Assembly: GCF_003073045.1 (NCBI RefSeq)
Contig: NC_037598.1
Coordinates: forward strand, 10,950,486 to 11,014,485
Direction: 5' to 3'
DNA from: Pomacea canaliculata
Taxonomy: Eukaryota > Mollusca > Gastropoda > Architaenioglossa > Ampullariidae
Length of the DNA: 64,000 bases
A program made the position numbers and the translations under genes. Below the pieces are notes generated by a model. It saw nothing but the letters and a program-made list of their open reading frames with translations, searched no databases and had not been told where the DNA came from. Position 1 is the stretch's first letter. The number at the start of each line of letters is the position of its first letter. Positions 12,438 to 25,521 of this stretch are shown piece by piece.

Positions 12438-15400
12438 TCAAGCTAATAACACAAGTTCTTTCTTCTCCCTCTTTGTAACCAGCCATTTGTAATAGGTGTC
12501 ATAGATCTCAGGCTTCTGATCTTCAGACACCCCATAACCCAGCTCCTGGCTTCTGCGTAATGCCCAGTCCAAGTCTTTGTCATACTGAACTGCAGCCACT
12601 AGCACAGCTATATACGCTGTTGAAATACAACAACAAAAACATTTGTGAATATATATTTCATGTTTTTCTCGCTTTGAATTTTAAGATTTGCATAACCAAT
12701 GCTTGATACAAATATTTTCTTCGATCAATAAAATATTTCATGAGAATTTTGATCAAAGAAATATTCAAAGGGAAGGTTATTAGAAAAATGTTAGATAACA
12801 GAAGGTTAAATTAGATGTTAGAATCTACTAAAAAAGTACCAAATACCTAAGCTACACCATGCCTTATACCAACTGTTCTGAAAGTGACCAAATCAATTGC
12901 CGCAAAATGCAAACGTGCTTTATCCTATCTATAATCTGTTTAATAAGAAAGTAAAATATAAAACAATTTCTCAGAAATTACCTCTTAAAAAAAGGCATTT
13001 GCAAGCAGCGCAAGTATTTAGTTCACACAATAAAATAGTTGAATTTTAGGAATGGATTGAAAAATAGAATAACTTGCTACTGCTCTATAGCTATATAGCC
13101 CCCATGCATGCTGATAATAACAAAAAAATAGATATCGAAGTTGATGGCTAATCTGTTGCATTGTAACTATTCCTAAAAACTTTATATAATATATTATCTT
13201 TGCTATCCCTTACCTGCTCTCATACCCATAGCACAATGGACTAGCACGTGTCCCTTGCCTCCAATTTTCAAAAACTGGCTCATTGCTTTGTCTACATATG
13301 GTCCATATGGGGTGTTCAAATCTGTACAAAGATGGCATTTATTGACAATTTCCAAATGATTAATACATTTGTTTTGAATTTTATAATTTATTTTTATTTA
13401 AATTTTCTTTTCATAATGGCTCAGCACATTGAACTACATATAAAAAAGTAATTATGCAATGACGAAGTGGTCTTGAACAATGAAAGATGACAAGAAGGAG
13501 ACAACAAATTTTTTAAACAAGATGAGGGAAGAGAAAGATTTAAAGATGGGTTGAGTGAAGGGTGAAATAGACAGAAAGATGGTGAGAGATAGAAAAGGGT
13601 AGAACAGACATAAAAAGTGGGAAATAAGGTTTGGGGAGAGCAGAATAACTTTGGTGTTAAAGCCTCTGTGCATGATCACCTATATAAAGAGGAAACTATT
13701 CAAGAAACAGATATTGCTGATGATAACTTTAATCTGTACATGTGTTGTCACCAGAAAATAACTTACTGAGAGGAAGATGATAGTACTGCAATCTGGATGA
13801 CTCAAACGCCTGTCTCTCAGTCAGTTCCCGATAACCTATGTCATCACCAAATTCATCATAATTTCGACTCTCATAATTGACTTCTGATGTAGGGCTGATG
13901 AAGTAGGTTGGCCTCTTTGGGTCAATCCTCGTCTCCTCCAAGCGACCTTTGAACTGCCTTGGCTCTTTCCCATCATGGGCGTATGTGCCAGTATTTAGTT
14001 GTATGTTGAGCAAGTTCACCTCCTCTTGGCTTGGCTTTCCATCCAGCATGATCCCTGGCCGCATGTTGATGACAGATGTGAACCCCACCTTCTCTAAAAC
14101 ACTGATATGCGACTTTGTGATCTGACCTGCAGTGAACCAGTTTTTGTAGACTGGATGAGCCATCCAATAATCCATCCAATCTTCAGGTTCAACATCTGGT
14201 CTACAAAACATTATTTTAAAAATCTGTGTCAGCATGAATTCAAGTGGATTGAAACAGTGTTCTTCATTTTTAAATGTGAGTGAATACAAAGTCTGTAGCA
14301 AAATAATTCTCTGGGATTGAAATAATGTTGTTTTTCTATAATTTTTTTCCTTCTTTCAGTTGAAACTGTTTCATTATTTCTGAATATTTTATTAATTTTT
14401 TTCTGGAAGTGGGGGTAGAATTGCAGCAGAATAGCAGCTATGGTGTATAGTAAGGCAAGAAACATCATAAGAATCCTCATGACAGGTGTGCGCAAAATGA
14501 GAGAACATGAAACGTGGTGCATGATTGCAAGATTATCAAAGATTGAAGGTAATCCACTATTCTTTACATGTTTAAAACTATTTTCAACTACTTTCAGCTG
14601 AAAGTATAACATACACAAGCACACATTATATATATATGCATGAAGTGTCTGGTTAACAAAAGAATAATCACCTTGTTGGCTTTTCTGGTACAGGTTCTCC
14701 AGTGATTTTTGAAACCACCTTTTGCAGACTCTCTGAGATAAAGTCTAATCCCATTGCAGCTGAAATATTATAAAAGTCTGCACTGGTAATTCTTGGGGTA
14801 AAGTCTGGGTTGTGACGGGTCTGATTAGCCAGGTAAAGCAGTGTCACAAAGGTGATGGTGTACCCCCGATCACAATGTAGGTAAACAGGCTTTGGAAGTG
14901 TTGGTAAAATCTACAATATTAATTAAAAAGAAAAAAATAATATAAATAAAAACTAGTTTCAGACGTGTTTTGAATTTTTTCAGTTAAAACTTGTCTAGCC
15001 TATTTCACTGTGCCCAAATCCTACTCTACATGATTATACACCTTTACATTCAATACTTCACAAATGTATAAGTGGTTCATGCATGGGAAGGAAAAAAAAA
15101 GTAAGTCAAAGGAAAAATATAACAGTGAAAACAGTTGTTTAATCAATCCAATAGGAATGGATTGAAAAAGGCCTCTTACAAGCTAAGACATAAGACAACT
15201 TTATGATCAGCAATAAGGTTGCCATTCCATAAAGGTCAGTGACATAGGAAGATGCTCAGCTTTTTTTTTCTTTTTTTTTTTACTCCACGCTTACAGTGAA
15301 TGATGTTCACATTCTTGCCTCCACAGTTGTTGTTTGTTATTTTTGTTTTGTTTTTTATAGGGGATGACTGTCAATTTATCTTCCCTTGGTTTATATACTA

Positions 15401-16238
15401 CTGAAGGTATGAAAAATGCATATGCATTCTTTAACAAAGATGAAATCTTGAATCCATTGAAGTGGTTACAAAAACAAAAATCATGACACAATGAAAAAAG
15501 TCTTTTTATTATTTGTTTTAAACAGCATATATGTATTACAAGTAAACAAATTTGTTTGGAAGATTTTTTATATATTTATCCAAAATTGGTAACCCCTCAT
15601 GAGCAAAGTAGTTACACTAGAAGAATGAACTTTCCCCCAAAGGTCAACCAACATGGACAGCACTGGTCTCAAAGATAACTTCTTAGGCATCTTGTTCATT
15701 ATAAAACACTTATTACCAAATCTATTTACTCTTATCAAGTAGGTTACATTAAATGCATGGTAATCTTTATTGCAGTGTATCTTCAACAATTGAATGTTTG
15801 ATCACATTGTGTGGGCATTACCTGTGTCATTTTCTGGACAGCATCAACACTAGCCCACTCATCCATGGGCTCCAACAAGTTTGCATACTTCAAACCTGCA
15901 ACATTTTCAGCAATGTATCTGGCCTCTGATGTTCTGGGAAGGTAGTCTCCGCCAAAGGTTGTTGTTGCTTCATCATCAGGATACGCAAAAAGTGAGACAA
16001 TGCTTTTGAATCCAGCATCTGCTGCATACTTTATTTGTTTCTCTGTTGGGCGTCCGCCAATGTGCAAATCTGGGGTGATTTCTTTGGCCCACCAACACTT
16101 TCTTGGTGACTTGAGACCTGGTGGATGTCTTCTGTCTGGAAATACTGAACGAGTCTGGGACTGTTGCGATGCCAGACAAGTTCCTACCCACCGAACACGC
16201 AATAGTTGGCCAAGCCTGAGCCTAAACTGGGGATTCAT
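12438..16238 (-). CDS. Tandem DUF442/BLH-type phosphatase-like protein, copy A (5 exons)
   Basis: Exons: 15822-16238, 14672-14910, 13767-14200, 13214-13321, 12438-12616; about 458 aa, phases consistent. Two related domains resemble the BLH/DUF442 phosphatase-like family (known motif HCRSGTRS, a Cys-x4-Arg variant of the tyrosine-phosphatase P-loop). Domain 1 opens with ITPDLHIGGRPTEKQIKYAA and has YLHCDRGYT, where Cys152 is kept but Thr157 replaces the arginine, so it is probably inactive. Domain 2 has WFTAGQITKSHISVLEKVGF and HCAMGMRAG, with Cys393 and Arg398 retained, plus an inserted charged stretch around residues 265-345. The leader MNPQFRLRLGQLLRVRWVG is Arg-rich, has no acidic residue and is not a classical signal peptide; a mitochondrial presequence is possible. 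The start ATG has A at -3. The substrate is unknown. The exon structure matches copy B exactly. Confidence 0.85.
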
Positions 16239-17815
16239 TGTAGTCTTTGCTAGACAACTCGATAGTGCGCCGAAAACATTGGCGATTTTTTATTATTATT
16301 TTACGAGAGAGAAGTCTTTACCACAAGCCTTGTAACTGCGTCCTGCCCTATAGCAAGCAAGCCTTCATATTTATAGCCTCTCTCCTTTGAGGCCTGACCG
16401 AGCGTGCGTTAATAAGCAATGATAAGAATATTTTAGTCTTTCATTGACCATGGACGATCAACACACCGTACATATGTAGCGGGAGGGGCAGCGCTCTGTT
16501 CCCTCCATCCTGCACCCCTTATCCTCCTCTGACCTGGCCAGTCACGCGGTCGCCGCGTGAGCGAGACTAGTGACACTAGTGACCTTAGAATGAGTGACGT
16601 AGCACCCAAGTTTTTGCGTATAAATAACACTGAAAATGAAGTGTCTGAGCACGTGCAAAATCGACCTTGGGTGGTTTCCTTGCCAAAATCAACAACAGGT
16701 GTTCTGGTCCTCTCAAGTGCCTTACATATCTAAAAAATACTCTTTCTCTTTTTTCGAGTGCGAGAGAAGATCGAGTCATTGCAATATGGATGTGTATAGG
16801 TGGATTGCTGTCTGTCGAGACCAACGCTTAAACTCTTGCTCTCGGCGAGCGTAAACAATGAATGTGACTAAACCGGAAACTTTGTACACACCTATACCTC
16901 GTTTTAGTATTTAACTGGGGAAAAAAAAATCGTCTGCCAGCAGTCCAGTAATACAAGTTCGTGATTGCACCGCGTGTTTTGGTCCGCTTTTTAAGTGGCT
17001 CACTTACATGGAAATTCTTCTTTCCTGTCCATTTCCCCGTATTTTTGACTGCGAGATAAGCACCATACTGCCGAGTGCAGATGTTCTGGTCCACTGTCAT
17101 TGTGTCAAATGGCTTGATCACGTATAATACCTCGAAAGCTCATTTGTCTCTAAATAGAATTTATAGGCATTAAAAGAGGTAGGTGACAGATATTAGCGGA
17201 GTAGGAGTTAGGTATGTGTAGAATGGAATTGGTTTGTACCTGTAAATCATGTTTAAAAAAATCCAATTCAGTGAATTCACATACCTTTGTGCAACCCATC
17301 AGCAGGTGTGCGTACGTTTGTCCTCGTCGTATGAACGAAATAGACATGTATTATTGTTCCTTGGGTGAATGAAACTTTTTGTGTCGTCTCGTGCATGATA
17401 AAATAGCGAACGAAAGCAATTGTGAAAAGCATAGCACAGTGAGAAGCTTTCTGTTCAGGAGCTGAACGACAGACCAAAGAAAACATCCTTTCTGGAAAAA
17501 GCAGTGTCTTTTGTGCATTCCAAGGTCGGCTAAGTGCGGGAGTGTAGTAGATGGAAGAAAAAACACACACACAACACGAGGTGTTAGACTAGATAGCACA
17601 CCCAACGAGTATATAGGGTCTAGAATTGAAACTCTTGTTTGAAAGGTATAGTTCGAAGCTAATTTTTTGTTTGTTCATTTGTTTGCCTTTTTGTAGTAGG
17701 TGATTTTGTGTTGTTTTCCTCCTAATATAATCAACTCAGCCACTGTAAAATATATAGGATACCGATAAAAGTCGATTCTGCTTAGAAGAATATAAGACGG
17801 ATCTGGTCGATTCGA

Positions 17816-17829
17816 CTATAGCAGTTGAT
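17816..17829. repeat. Left target-site duplication of the SINE
   Basis: CTATAGCAGTTGAT, identical over 14 bp to 18018-18031 and immediately 5' of the SINE body. Confidence 0.9.
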
Positions 17830-18017
17830 GAGCGGCACGTGGCGCAACGGTTAGCGCCTGTCACCAATACAGTGAAGGTTGGCTGCCCAGAGTTCATTTC
17901 TCGTCTCGGGCACGCTGTTCTTTCTCTGCACGTGGCATCTGTTTACAGGGCTGGCTGCTTGCCGTAATATAGCCTCAGTTGCTGACACGGCGTAAAACAC
18001 CAAATCCCCCCCCCCCC
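17830..18017 (+). mobile_element. tRNA-derived SINE, full length, with target-site duplication
   Basis: The 188-bp body starts with a tRNA-like head. The A-box-like segment GTGGCGCAACGGTTAGCG is at 17839-17856 and the B-box-like segment AGTTCATTTCTC at about 17890-17901, about 34 nt apart as in pol III promoters. The 3' part carries CACGGCGTAAAACACCAA, a tail type I associate with metazoan SINEs, and ends in a run of C. Perfect 14-bp direct repeats (CTATAGCAGTTGAT) flank it. The intact duplication suggests a fairly recent insertion. The family name is not assigned. Confidence 0.88.
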
Positions 18018-18031
18018 CTATAGCAGTTGAT
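18018..18031. repeat. Right target-site duplication of the SINE
   Basis: CTATAGCAGTTGAT, directly after the C-run at the SINE 3' end. Its first C could also be counted as the last base of the C-run. Confidence 0.88.
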
Positions 18032-18452
18032 CCGACCCCAACCTATAGTCGATTCGACCACATATAATCACGCAATGACTCCGCTACAAAGTGAATTTTG
18101 ATTTAATCTTTTTTTATATATATCAGCTTTGGTTGGCCTGCTCATGTGATCTTTCGTCACTTTTATCGTTTCTGCGCGCACTTGCCTGTGTGTATCTCTT
18201 CACTTTTATTACCTTTTCCTTTAAGATTTAAAAAAATGGAACTGTGCTTATCTTTTTTTGTGGAAATTACTAAGGTTTCGTGTTCAGTTTATAACTATAT
18301 GTCCTTCTTTAGACTTCAGATCGGAAAGTAACAGGGACAGGGCGGTGTCAGTACACGTGAATCCTTGAAAAGAACCTTGGTATGTAATCGTGTCACCGTT
18401 GGATAACCTTGGCTGGATGGCCTACGTCCTCGTTTTCGCGTGAACCCAACTT

Positions 18453-18541
18453 CAAAAAAAAACAACAAAAAAAAAAAAAACCCAAACAAAAAAAAAAAAA
18501 AAAAAAAAACAACCGACGACAACAACAACAACAACAAAAAA
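18453..18541. repeat. A-rich low-complexity tract
   Basis: Long A-runs broken by CCC, C and CAA units. They give artificial lysine-rich open frames on the plus strand. It could be an old retroposon tail, but no body was recognised. Confidence 0.85.
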
Positions 18542-19139
18542 CCCCATCGTGTAGTGACATATTGCGGGACCCTTTCTTATCTGTTAATGTTTGGTTGTAC
18601 GCGAGCGTTTTGTGGCAGACGAATAATAACGAATTCTGTTATCAGTAGTCGAATCGAGTTCAGTCGACTGTAGTCGAATTCACTCATGCGTGGTCGAATC
18701 GGCCGATGGCACTAAAACTGCATTTGCAGACGATGCAATCTACTTCATTCGGACTTCGTTGGTTATAATATATAATCACATAATTTATCATAGAAGTTTA
18801 TAGCCGAGTTTAAATCAGATATAAACTTATTTTCGCGCACTTTATTGTCATTAGATGTGGCAACTTTATATCAAAACACATGCATACAATAAAAGTTAAT
18901 TGAATGAATCTCATTTACCTGCACACACAGAAATATAGCTGCTCTTTGCAGGTGTGATCAGCTACACCGTTTAGAGCGAAGGCCTCTATTTCATTTTCAT
19001 TCGTAATTGTTGACAAAATAAAATAATACTCGAGTAGATTAGTTGATACTTTTGTCTTTCGGCAGAGATGTTACAGCTTAGAAAGGAGTTACATATGTAT
19101 AACACGTTTTGCGGATGGGATGCGTATCTTTAGAAATTT

Positions 19140-19275
19140 GATCAGTAAAGCAATAATAATAATAATAATGATAATGATCATAATAATGATAATAATAGTA
19201 ATAATAGTAATAATAATAGTGTATATGGCGCCGTATCCTGTCCTACAGACAAGCTCAAGGTGCTTCACAAATGAC
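19140..19275. repeat. AAT microsatellite plus dispersed GCGCC block (copy 2)
   Basis: About 65 bp of AAT/ATG/AGT triplets is followed by GTGTATATGGCGCCGTATCC, a CTACAGACAAG middle and CTCAAGGTGCTTCACAAATG. It matches the arrangement at 11395-11475 and 29283-29380 with divergence, so this is probably an old copy of the same element. Confidence 0.6.
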
Positions 19276-21954
19276 AAAAGGTGGCACGATGTCAAAATAA
19301 GAAGACAATATTAATAAAAGGACGTAGGTGTGTAGCAGACTGTGTACTCCATGTCAAAGCGCAGAGACCACACACAGTACAAACCACAATCCGCAGTCCA
19401 AACATCCCACATATTATACAAGCCGGAATACACTCCATAGCAAATGTAGTTCCAAATAGCACGTCCAACAGATGGAACCAGTCACAACACGAGCCAGTCG
19501 TGGATGTATTCACTCACATGACCACAAAATAACAATAGTCATGAACACAAAAAAAGTATAAAGTACCAGCACCATATATTTCTCAGTTAGGTATACGTTG
19601 ACAGAATTAATCGCAGGTATAAGTTATGAACTGCTTCACACACCACAGAACATTTGTAAACTTTGTATTCATCAACAACCCTCTCCCAGCATAAGCCATG
19701 ATACATAACTGCATTTTTCTCTATTTTCAACTTTCTTTTTAAAACTGTGACTTTCTTAAAAGCAGACATACACAGAACAATGAACTGCTTGACATATGAC
19801 CATACAAATAAAAAAATAATGTTCAGTTTCACTAATAGGCACACAGGACTAGCTGCCAAAACCCATGATGACAAAGACAACCCACTCTTACAATCATTTT
19901 AATGACATCTTACACAAACAAACACTGTACCCAGCCTTAAAGATTCATATCCTTTATAGTACATGGAAAGATTATATCAGTAGGCATGTTGTATGTAAAG
20001 CATTGCTACAATGTTTCATTTTAAGTTTTTTTTAACATGTACCCTGTAAAACCTATCAAATCTTACTTTTTTCACTTGATATATTTTCATCATGAAACAA
20101 TATAAAATTGTGGGATCTCAATGAAAATATTTAATGTTAAAAAGGTTTCTTCCACAATTAAAAAATATTGTCCAAAATTGCATTTAAAACAACAAAATTG
20201 TGATCTTTTTTCATCAACCTCTGTGTCAGCCCTCATGCAAACATATTCAGTCACAAGAGATCTAAAATATCAATTCACAATAAATATAAACACAGATTGT
20301 AACAATGGGAAGATCAAACATGCTCATGATTCTGCCCAAATAACTGGTTGCTTCAACTACCCCATCGAAACTCCCGACAATTTTCAAATTGTTTTCTTTA
20401 CTCTTTAGCAGGTCATAAAAATATGTTGGATGTAAAAAGAAATGATTGTTATCACTGCATTTATCACAAAATTGTACTAACTTGCTATATGAATAGAGGA
20501 AGTGAAAGTTATTGTTTTTAAATTGGTTTTTTGCTGAAAATTCTTTTTAAAAACACTGAAAGTCTTTTTTTCCCAAATGTAATAAAGCTATATTAACAAA
20601 ACAACTCACAACAGTAACTTTAAAACAAAGTCAACAAATTAATGACAACAACATAAGAAATCTTTTGGCATGTGGCTGATTGTGGCGTAAAGTTCTTAAC
20701 AAACTGAATCAAATAAAATTGAACCAGATAAAAATTTGTAGAAAAAGAAAGAAGTGAATGTGTCAGTTTTTTCTTGAACCAGTCATGCAACTATGACCAT
20801 CTAATGGTAAAAACCCACAATAAGCACTTTAGATATAGAGACCCAAAAGGTGAAAAAAAATCTTCATTTAGGCACGTTGTTCATGCATGGAAAGGCAAGA
20901 ATGCAGACACTGCTTGTACCTAAAAGTCCTGATGCTGTTAAACAGTTCAAAATGGTAAGAAGGTGGAATGTGGTTCTCACACATTTTCAGCAAATAGTGC
21001 TTCATGATTTTCTATTGATGAGTCAAGTGGCAATGAAACAGAGACATAAGGAATGGCATTACTAGATTTGCGAGGTTGCTAGCTTACATATGGTGCTTTA
21101 ATCTCTTCATTTCGAGGGATACTCAGTATGATTACCTCCAGAAGTCCTTTTGCAAATACTTAAATTTGGTTCAGCTGAAATGCCCAGAAGAAAAATACAA
21201 ATAAAAGTATGGAAGCAATAGGAGTCTAGAAGTTTTTTGCCCCTTTTGTGTGAACTTACTATCAGGTATAAGCACTTTCCAATCAGACTTGCTAATTCAC
21301 AACACACTCAGAGTTGCATACGCAAATATATATTTTTATATATTTATATATAACTTTTGTATTATCTCATGGCATGTAGATGGCATGTGCTGAGTGCAAA
21401 AGAAAGACAGATGGATGTTGAAGGAGTCTGCACAATGTTTGACTCTGAAAAACTGGGTCATTTAAGCCCTATTCTTCTAATGGATGGGACCACTATATTT
21501 AAAAACAATTTTCATCAGTATCATGCTTCAAAATAAAGGTAATACAAACACAAGAACAATTGCAGATCTTTGGAAAGATGTAAACAACATATAAATGTAT
21601 ATATATATTTGTGCGTGCGCACGCTTATACCTGCATATGAACATTGAGCAGTTTTACAGTCATATCTTTTTTCATAGCAAGATGATAAATTCTCATCATT
21701 CATAATCAGTCAAACAAACTGAACATATGGCCTTTTTCCCTGAAAGACATCCTTATAATAATCTTGCCAATGAATGTGAGACCTGATGTCTGTAAAGATA
21801 GTAACCAAATCAAAATAACAATAATGATTAATATGACAAATAAAAAAGCTTATAAGCTGGTCTATCGCCTTGTTTGATAAACATTGTGACATAGTGTTGA
21901 GATAGACAATAGTATAAAAACATGAAGAATAAATAATTAAAAAGCTTTTACTTT

Positions 21955-24900
21955 CTATAATTCCTCTTTCTTCTGCCTCTTTGTAACCAGCCATTTGTAA
22001 TATGTGTCATAAATCTCAGGTGTCTGATCTCCAGACACCCCAAAACCCAGCTCTCGGCTTCTGCGTAATGCCCAGTCCAAGTCTTTGTCATACTGAACTG
22101 CAGCCACCAGCACAGCTACATACGCTGTTAAAACACATCAACAGAAACAATTTTCAAAATATACTCCATGTTCATATTACTTTTAACTTTAAGATTTGCA
22201 TAAACAATGCTCGATGTAAGTTTCTTCAACCACTAAAACAGTCCATCCTCCCATAATTAACGAAATATCAAAAATGAAATGTTACAGAAATGATAGGGCT
22301 TAACAAGCAGAAAACTATTAATGATGTGCATCTGTAAAATTAGTACCAAGCACAAATATGCTTTAATATGCCGTAATAATATTGTCAATAAAATGTCCCA
22401 TCACCACACCAGGCATAGTACCTTCAAATGCACAGAAAACAAAAACATTGATAAAATATGGAACTATCACACAAATTAAAGTTTAAAGAAAGACAATTCC
22501 AAGCAATGTTTGTAGAATAGCTTAACTAGTTGTTGCTCCTTTGCTGGCAATGACAAAAACAAGTAGCACACTGGTCCCCAGTCAAGTTGTTGGTAATCTA
22601 TCATTGTCACTGTCACTTACCTGCTCGCGCGCCACTGGCACAATGTACTAGAACTGGACCCTTGCCTCCAATTTCCAAAAACTGGCTCATAACTTTGTCT
22701 ACATAAGCTTCATATGGCCCTTCTGAATCTGGTAAAAGAAGACATTTGTTGTCAATGTATCTTCTTTTGAAATAAATATTATTTTGATATAAATCTGCTT
22801 TCCACAATGATTTAACACCTTTAATCAAACAGATAATATATATGTGTGCATATATAAAAATGTTTTAAATAACTGAAAAGAAGAATTTAGTTGTAGGAGA
22901 CAAAAATTAGAAATAGTGAGAAAAGACCAATATAAAAGATGGAGAGAAGGGAGATAAGAAAGGGAAAGGAAAAACAAGAGAGACAACAAAGTGGAAAGAG
23001 GATGGGAACAGACTGTTAATGTTAAATCCTGTCTATGCTGACCTCTTAAAAAGATAAAACTATTCCATGGATGTCTATTACTGATGATGATAACTAAAAT
23101 TCATCTTCATTATCACCAAGACATAACTTACCAACAGGAAGATGATAATATTGCAATTTGGATGACTTAAATGTTAGTCTCTCAGTCAGTTCCTGATAAC
23201 CTATGTCATCACCAAATTCATCATAATTTCGACTCTCATAATTGACTTCTGATGTAGGGCTGATGAAATAGTTGGGCCTCTTTGGGTCAATCCTTGTTTC
23301 CTCCAATCGTCCTTTGAACTGCCTTGGCTCTTTCCCATCATGGGCATATGTGCCAGTATTTTGTCGAATGTTGAGCAAGTTCACCTCCTCTTGGTTTGGC
23401 TTTCCATCCAGCATGATCCCTGATCGCTGGTTGATGACAGATGTGAACCCTACTTCCTCTAAGACACTGATGTGGGACTTTGTGATCTGACCTGCAGTGA
23501 ACCAGTTTTTGTAGGCTGGATGAGCCATCCAATAATCCATCCAATCTTCAGGTTCAACTTCTGGCCTACACAACAATCAGGATCAATTGTATAAACTAAC
23601 ATTTAAAAGTCCATGTGCATCACATCTATCTCAAGCATATGTTTCTATTTTAAATTATAATGCTGCGGATAATGAACGCACAGACACAGTGCATGCAAAC
23701 AAGCATGTACACAATTTATTTTAAGTTTTCTAAGGTCCTTTTCAGCTTTAATCCTTTCATACGAAAATATGTTTATCTTTATCTTCTGCAAATGTACAAT
23801 ACGATAATATTTATTCTGAGAGGAAGGGAAGATAAGGTCAAATAGCTGTTATAGTATGGTAATTCAAAAATAATAATAATAATCTTGATGCTAAAAAAAG
23901 ACAGCAAGACAACCAGAAATTTTCGACCCATGAAAGTAAGGTTATAAAATTACGAAGATAATCCTTTTTGATATACACACACACACATACACACATGGAA
24001 TGTCTAGTCAGTTAAAAGTAGAACACATACACTATATATATATACACACACACGCACATGAAATGTCTGATTATCAAAAGAATAATCACCGTGTTGGATT
24101 TTCTGGTACAGGTTCTCCAGTGATTTCTGAAACCACTTCTTGTGGAATCCTCGATATAAAATCTAATCCCATCGCAGCTGAAATATTATAAAAGTCTGCA
24201 CTGGTAATTCTTGGGGTAAAGTCTGGGTTGTGACGGGTCTGGTTAGCTAGGTAAAGCAATGTTACAAAGGTGATGGTGTACCCCCGATCACAATGTAGGT
24301 AAACAGGCTTTGGAAGTGTTGGCAGAATCTGAAAATAATGTTAATAAAAACAATTAAATAGTTAATTTCAACAACTATACAAACTACAGTGCCATATATG
24401 GGAAATGGCAAATTAGCATGGTTTTTGCTTTAAAAGCAGGCATTCCTTACACATGATATCTTTAATCCCTTCAGAGTTATGTTGTTTACTTCATTGTCCA
24501 ATTTCTCCTTTCGTTTATGTATTCATTTAATACTATTTTGAGAGCTCTGTTGCTCATACAAAAAGAAAAATATGCTTCAAAAGAACAAAATAAGCAATAC
24601 ACATATTTAAATAACATACATATAGTGAATGTTAAGGAAGGTGTGAGAAATGGCTCTTACAAACTAAATCAATACTGAACGACTTTAGAAATACACTAAA
24701 GATTCTTCTCAGTAATGGTACAAAAATGCAACAATGATAGTATCTTGAACATAATGACATCTTGAATGATATCAGTTGGAAAACATTGATTTGTAAGAAC
24801 TGCAACTAAAAAAAATAATAAAAAATATTTTAAAACATTATTTATGAATGTTGCCAGTGAATAAACTGTATCCAGAATGTATCAGCCATCCAAAATTTCC

Positions 24901-25521
24901 TGGAACTGGCAAAATGGATACCTTAATCCATCCACATCCCAGTTATCTAACCCTGAATGGCATGTCACATAGTTCAATTACCTTTTTAAATGGCATGTGC
25001 TGTGCCTGCTGTCACCAAATCAATTTACACTTAACAAGAACAAATTACATGGTCAGTCTATCTGAAACATCCTGAGTAACTGAATATATTAGTTGCACTA
25101 TATAGGCATTACATACCTTAGTCATTTTCTGGACAGCTTCAGCACTAGCCCACTCATCCATGGGCTCCAACAAGTTTGCATATTTCAAACCTGCAACTAC
25201 TTCGGAAATATATCTGGCCTCTGATGTTCTAGGCAAGTAGTCTCCGCCAAAGGTTGTTGTTGGTTCATCGTCAGGATACGTAAAAAGTGAGACAATGCTT
25301 TTGAATCCAGCATCTGCTGCATACTTTATTTGTCGCTCTGTTGGGCGTCCGCCAACGTGCAAATCTGGGGTAATTTCTTTGGCCCACCAACACTTTCGTG
25401 GCGACTTGAGACCTGGTGGACGTCTTCTGTCTGGAAATACTGAACGAGTCTGAGACTGTTCTGCTGGCAGACAAGTTCTTAGAACCAGTATTGACACGAA
25501 GATCACAAAAAATCTCTTCAT
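21955..25521 (-). CDS. Tandem DUF442/BLH-type phosphatase-like protein, copy B (5 exons)
   Basis: Exons: 25117-25521, 24090-24328, 23132-23565, 22621-22728, 21955-22124; about 451 aa. Exons 2, 3 and 4 have the same lengths (239, 434, 108 nt) and phases as in copy A, showing tandem duplication. Domain 1 (ITPDLHVGGRPTERQIKYAA) again ends in HCDRGYT without the catalytic arginine. Domain 2 has HCASGARAG with Cys389 and Arg394. In exon 2 I count 6 changes in 79 codons relative to copy A, five of them in the short SESLQKVVSK/SRIPQEVVSE stretch. The protein opens with MKRFFVIFVSILVLRTCLPA, a good secretory signal peptide, unlike copy A. An upstream in-frame ATG at 25608 would put 29 residues before that signal, so I chose the ATG at 25521. 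A secreted or lumenal role is inferred; the substrate is unknown. Confidence 0.86.

Larger units (their letters stand above)
16239..21954. other. Intergenic DNA between the two phosphatase-like copies
   Basis: It holds the 5' flank of copy A and the 3' flank of copy B. No further exon was supported. Contents: a SINE with target-site duplication (17816-18031), several TCGATTCGA-type or similar motifs at about 17805-17816, 18046-18056 and 18650-18710, an A-rich tract (18453-18541) and an AAT-repeat element (19140-19275). The stretch 19580-21950 is AT-rich and featureless to me. Confidence 0.55.

Noticed and set aside
18409..18673. Lysine-rich plus-strand open frames
   Set aside because: They are a translation artefact of the A-rich tract.
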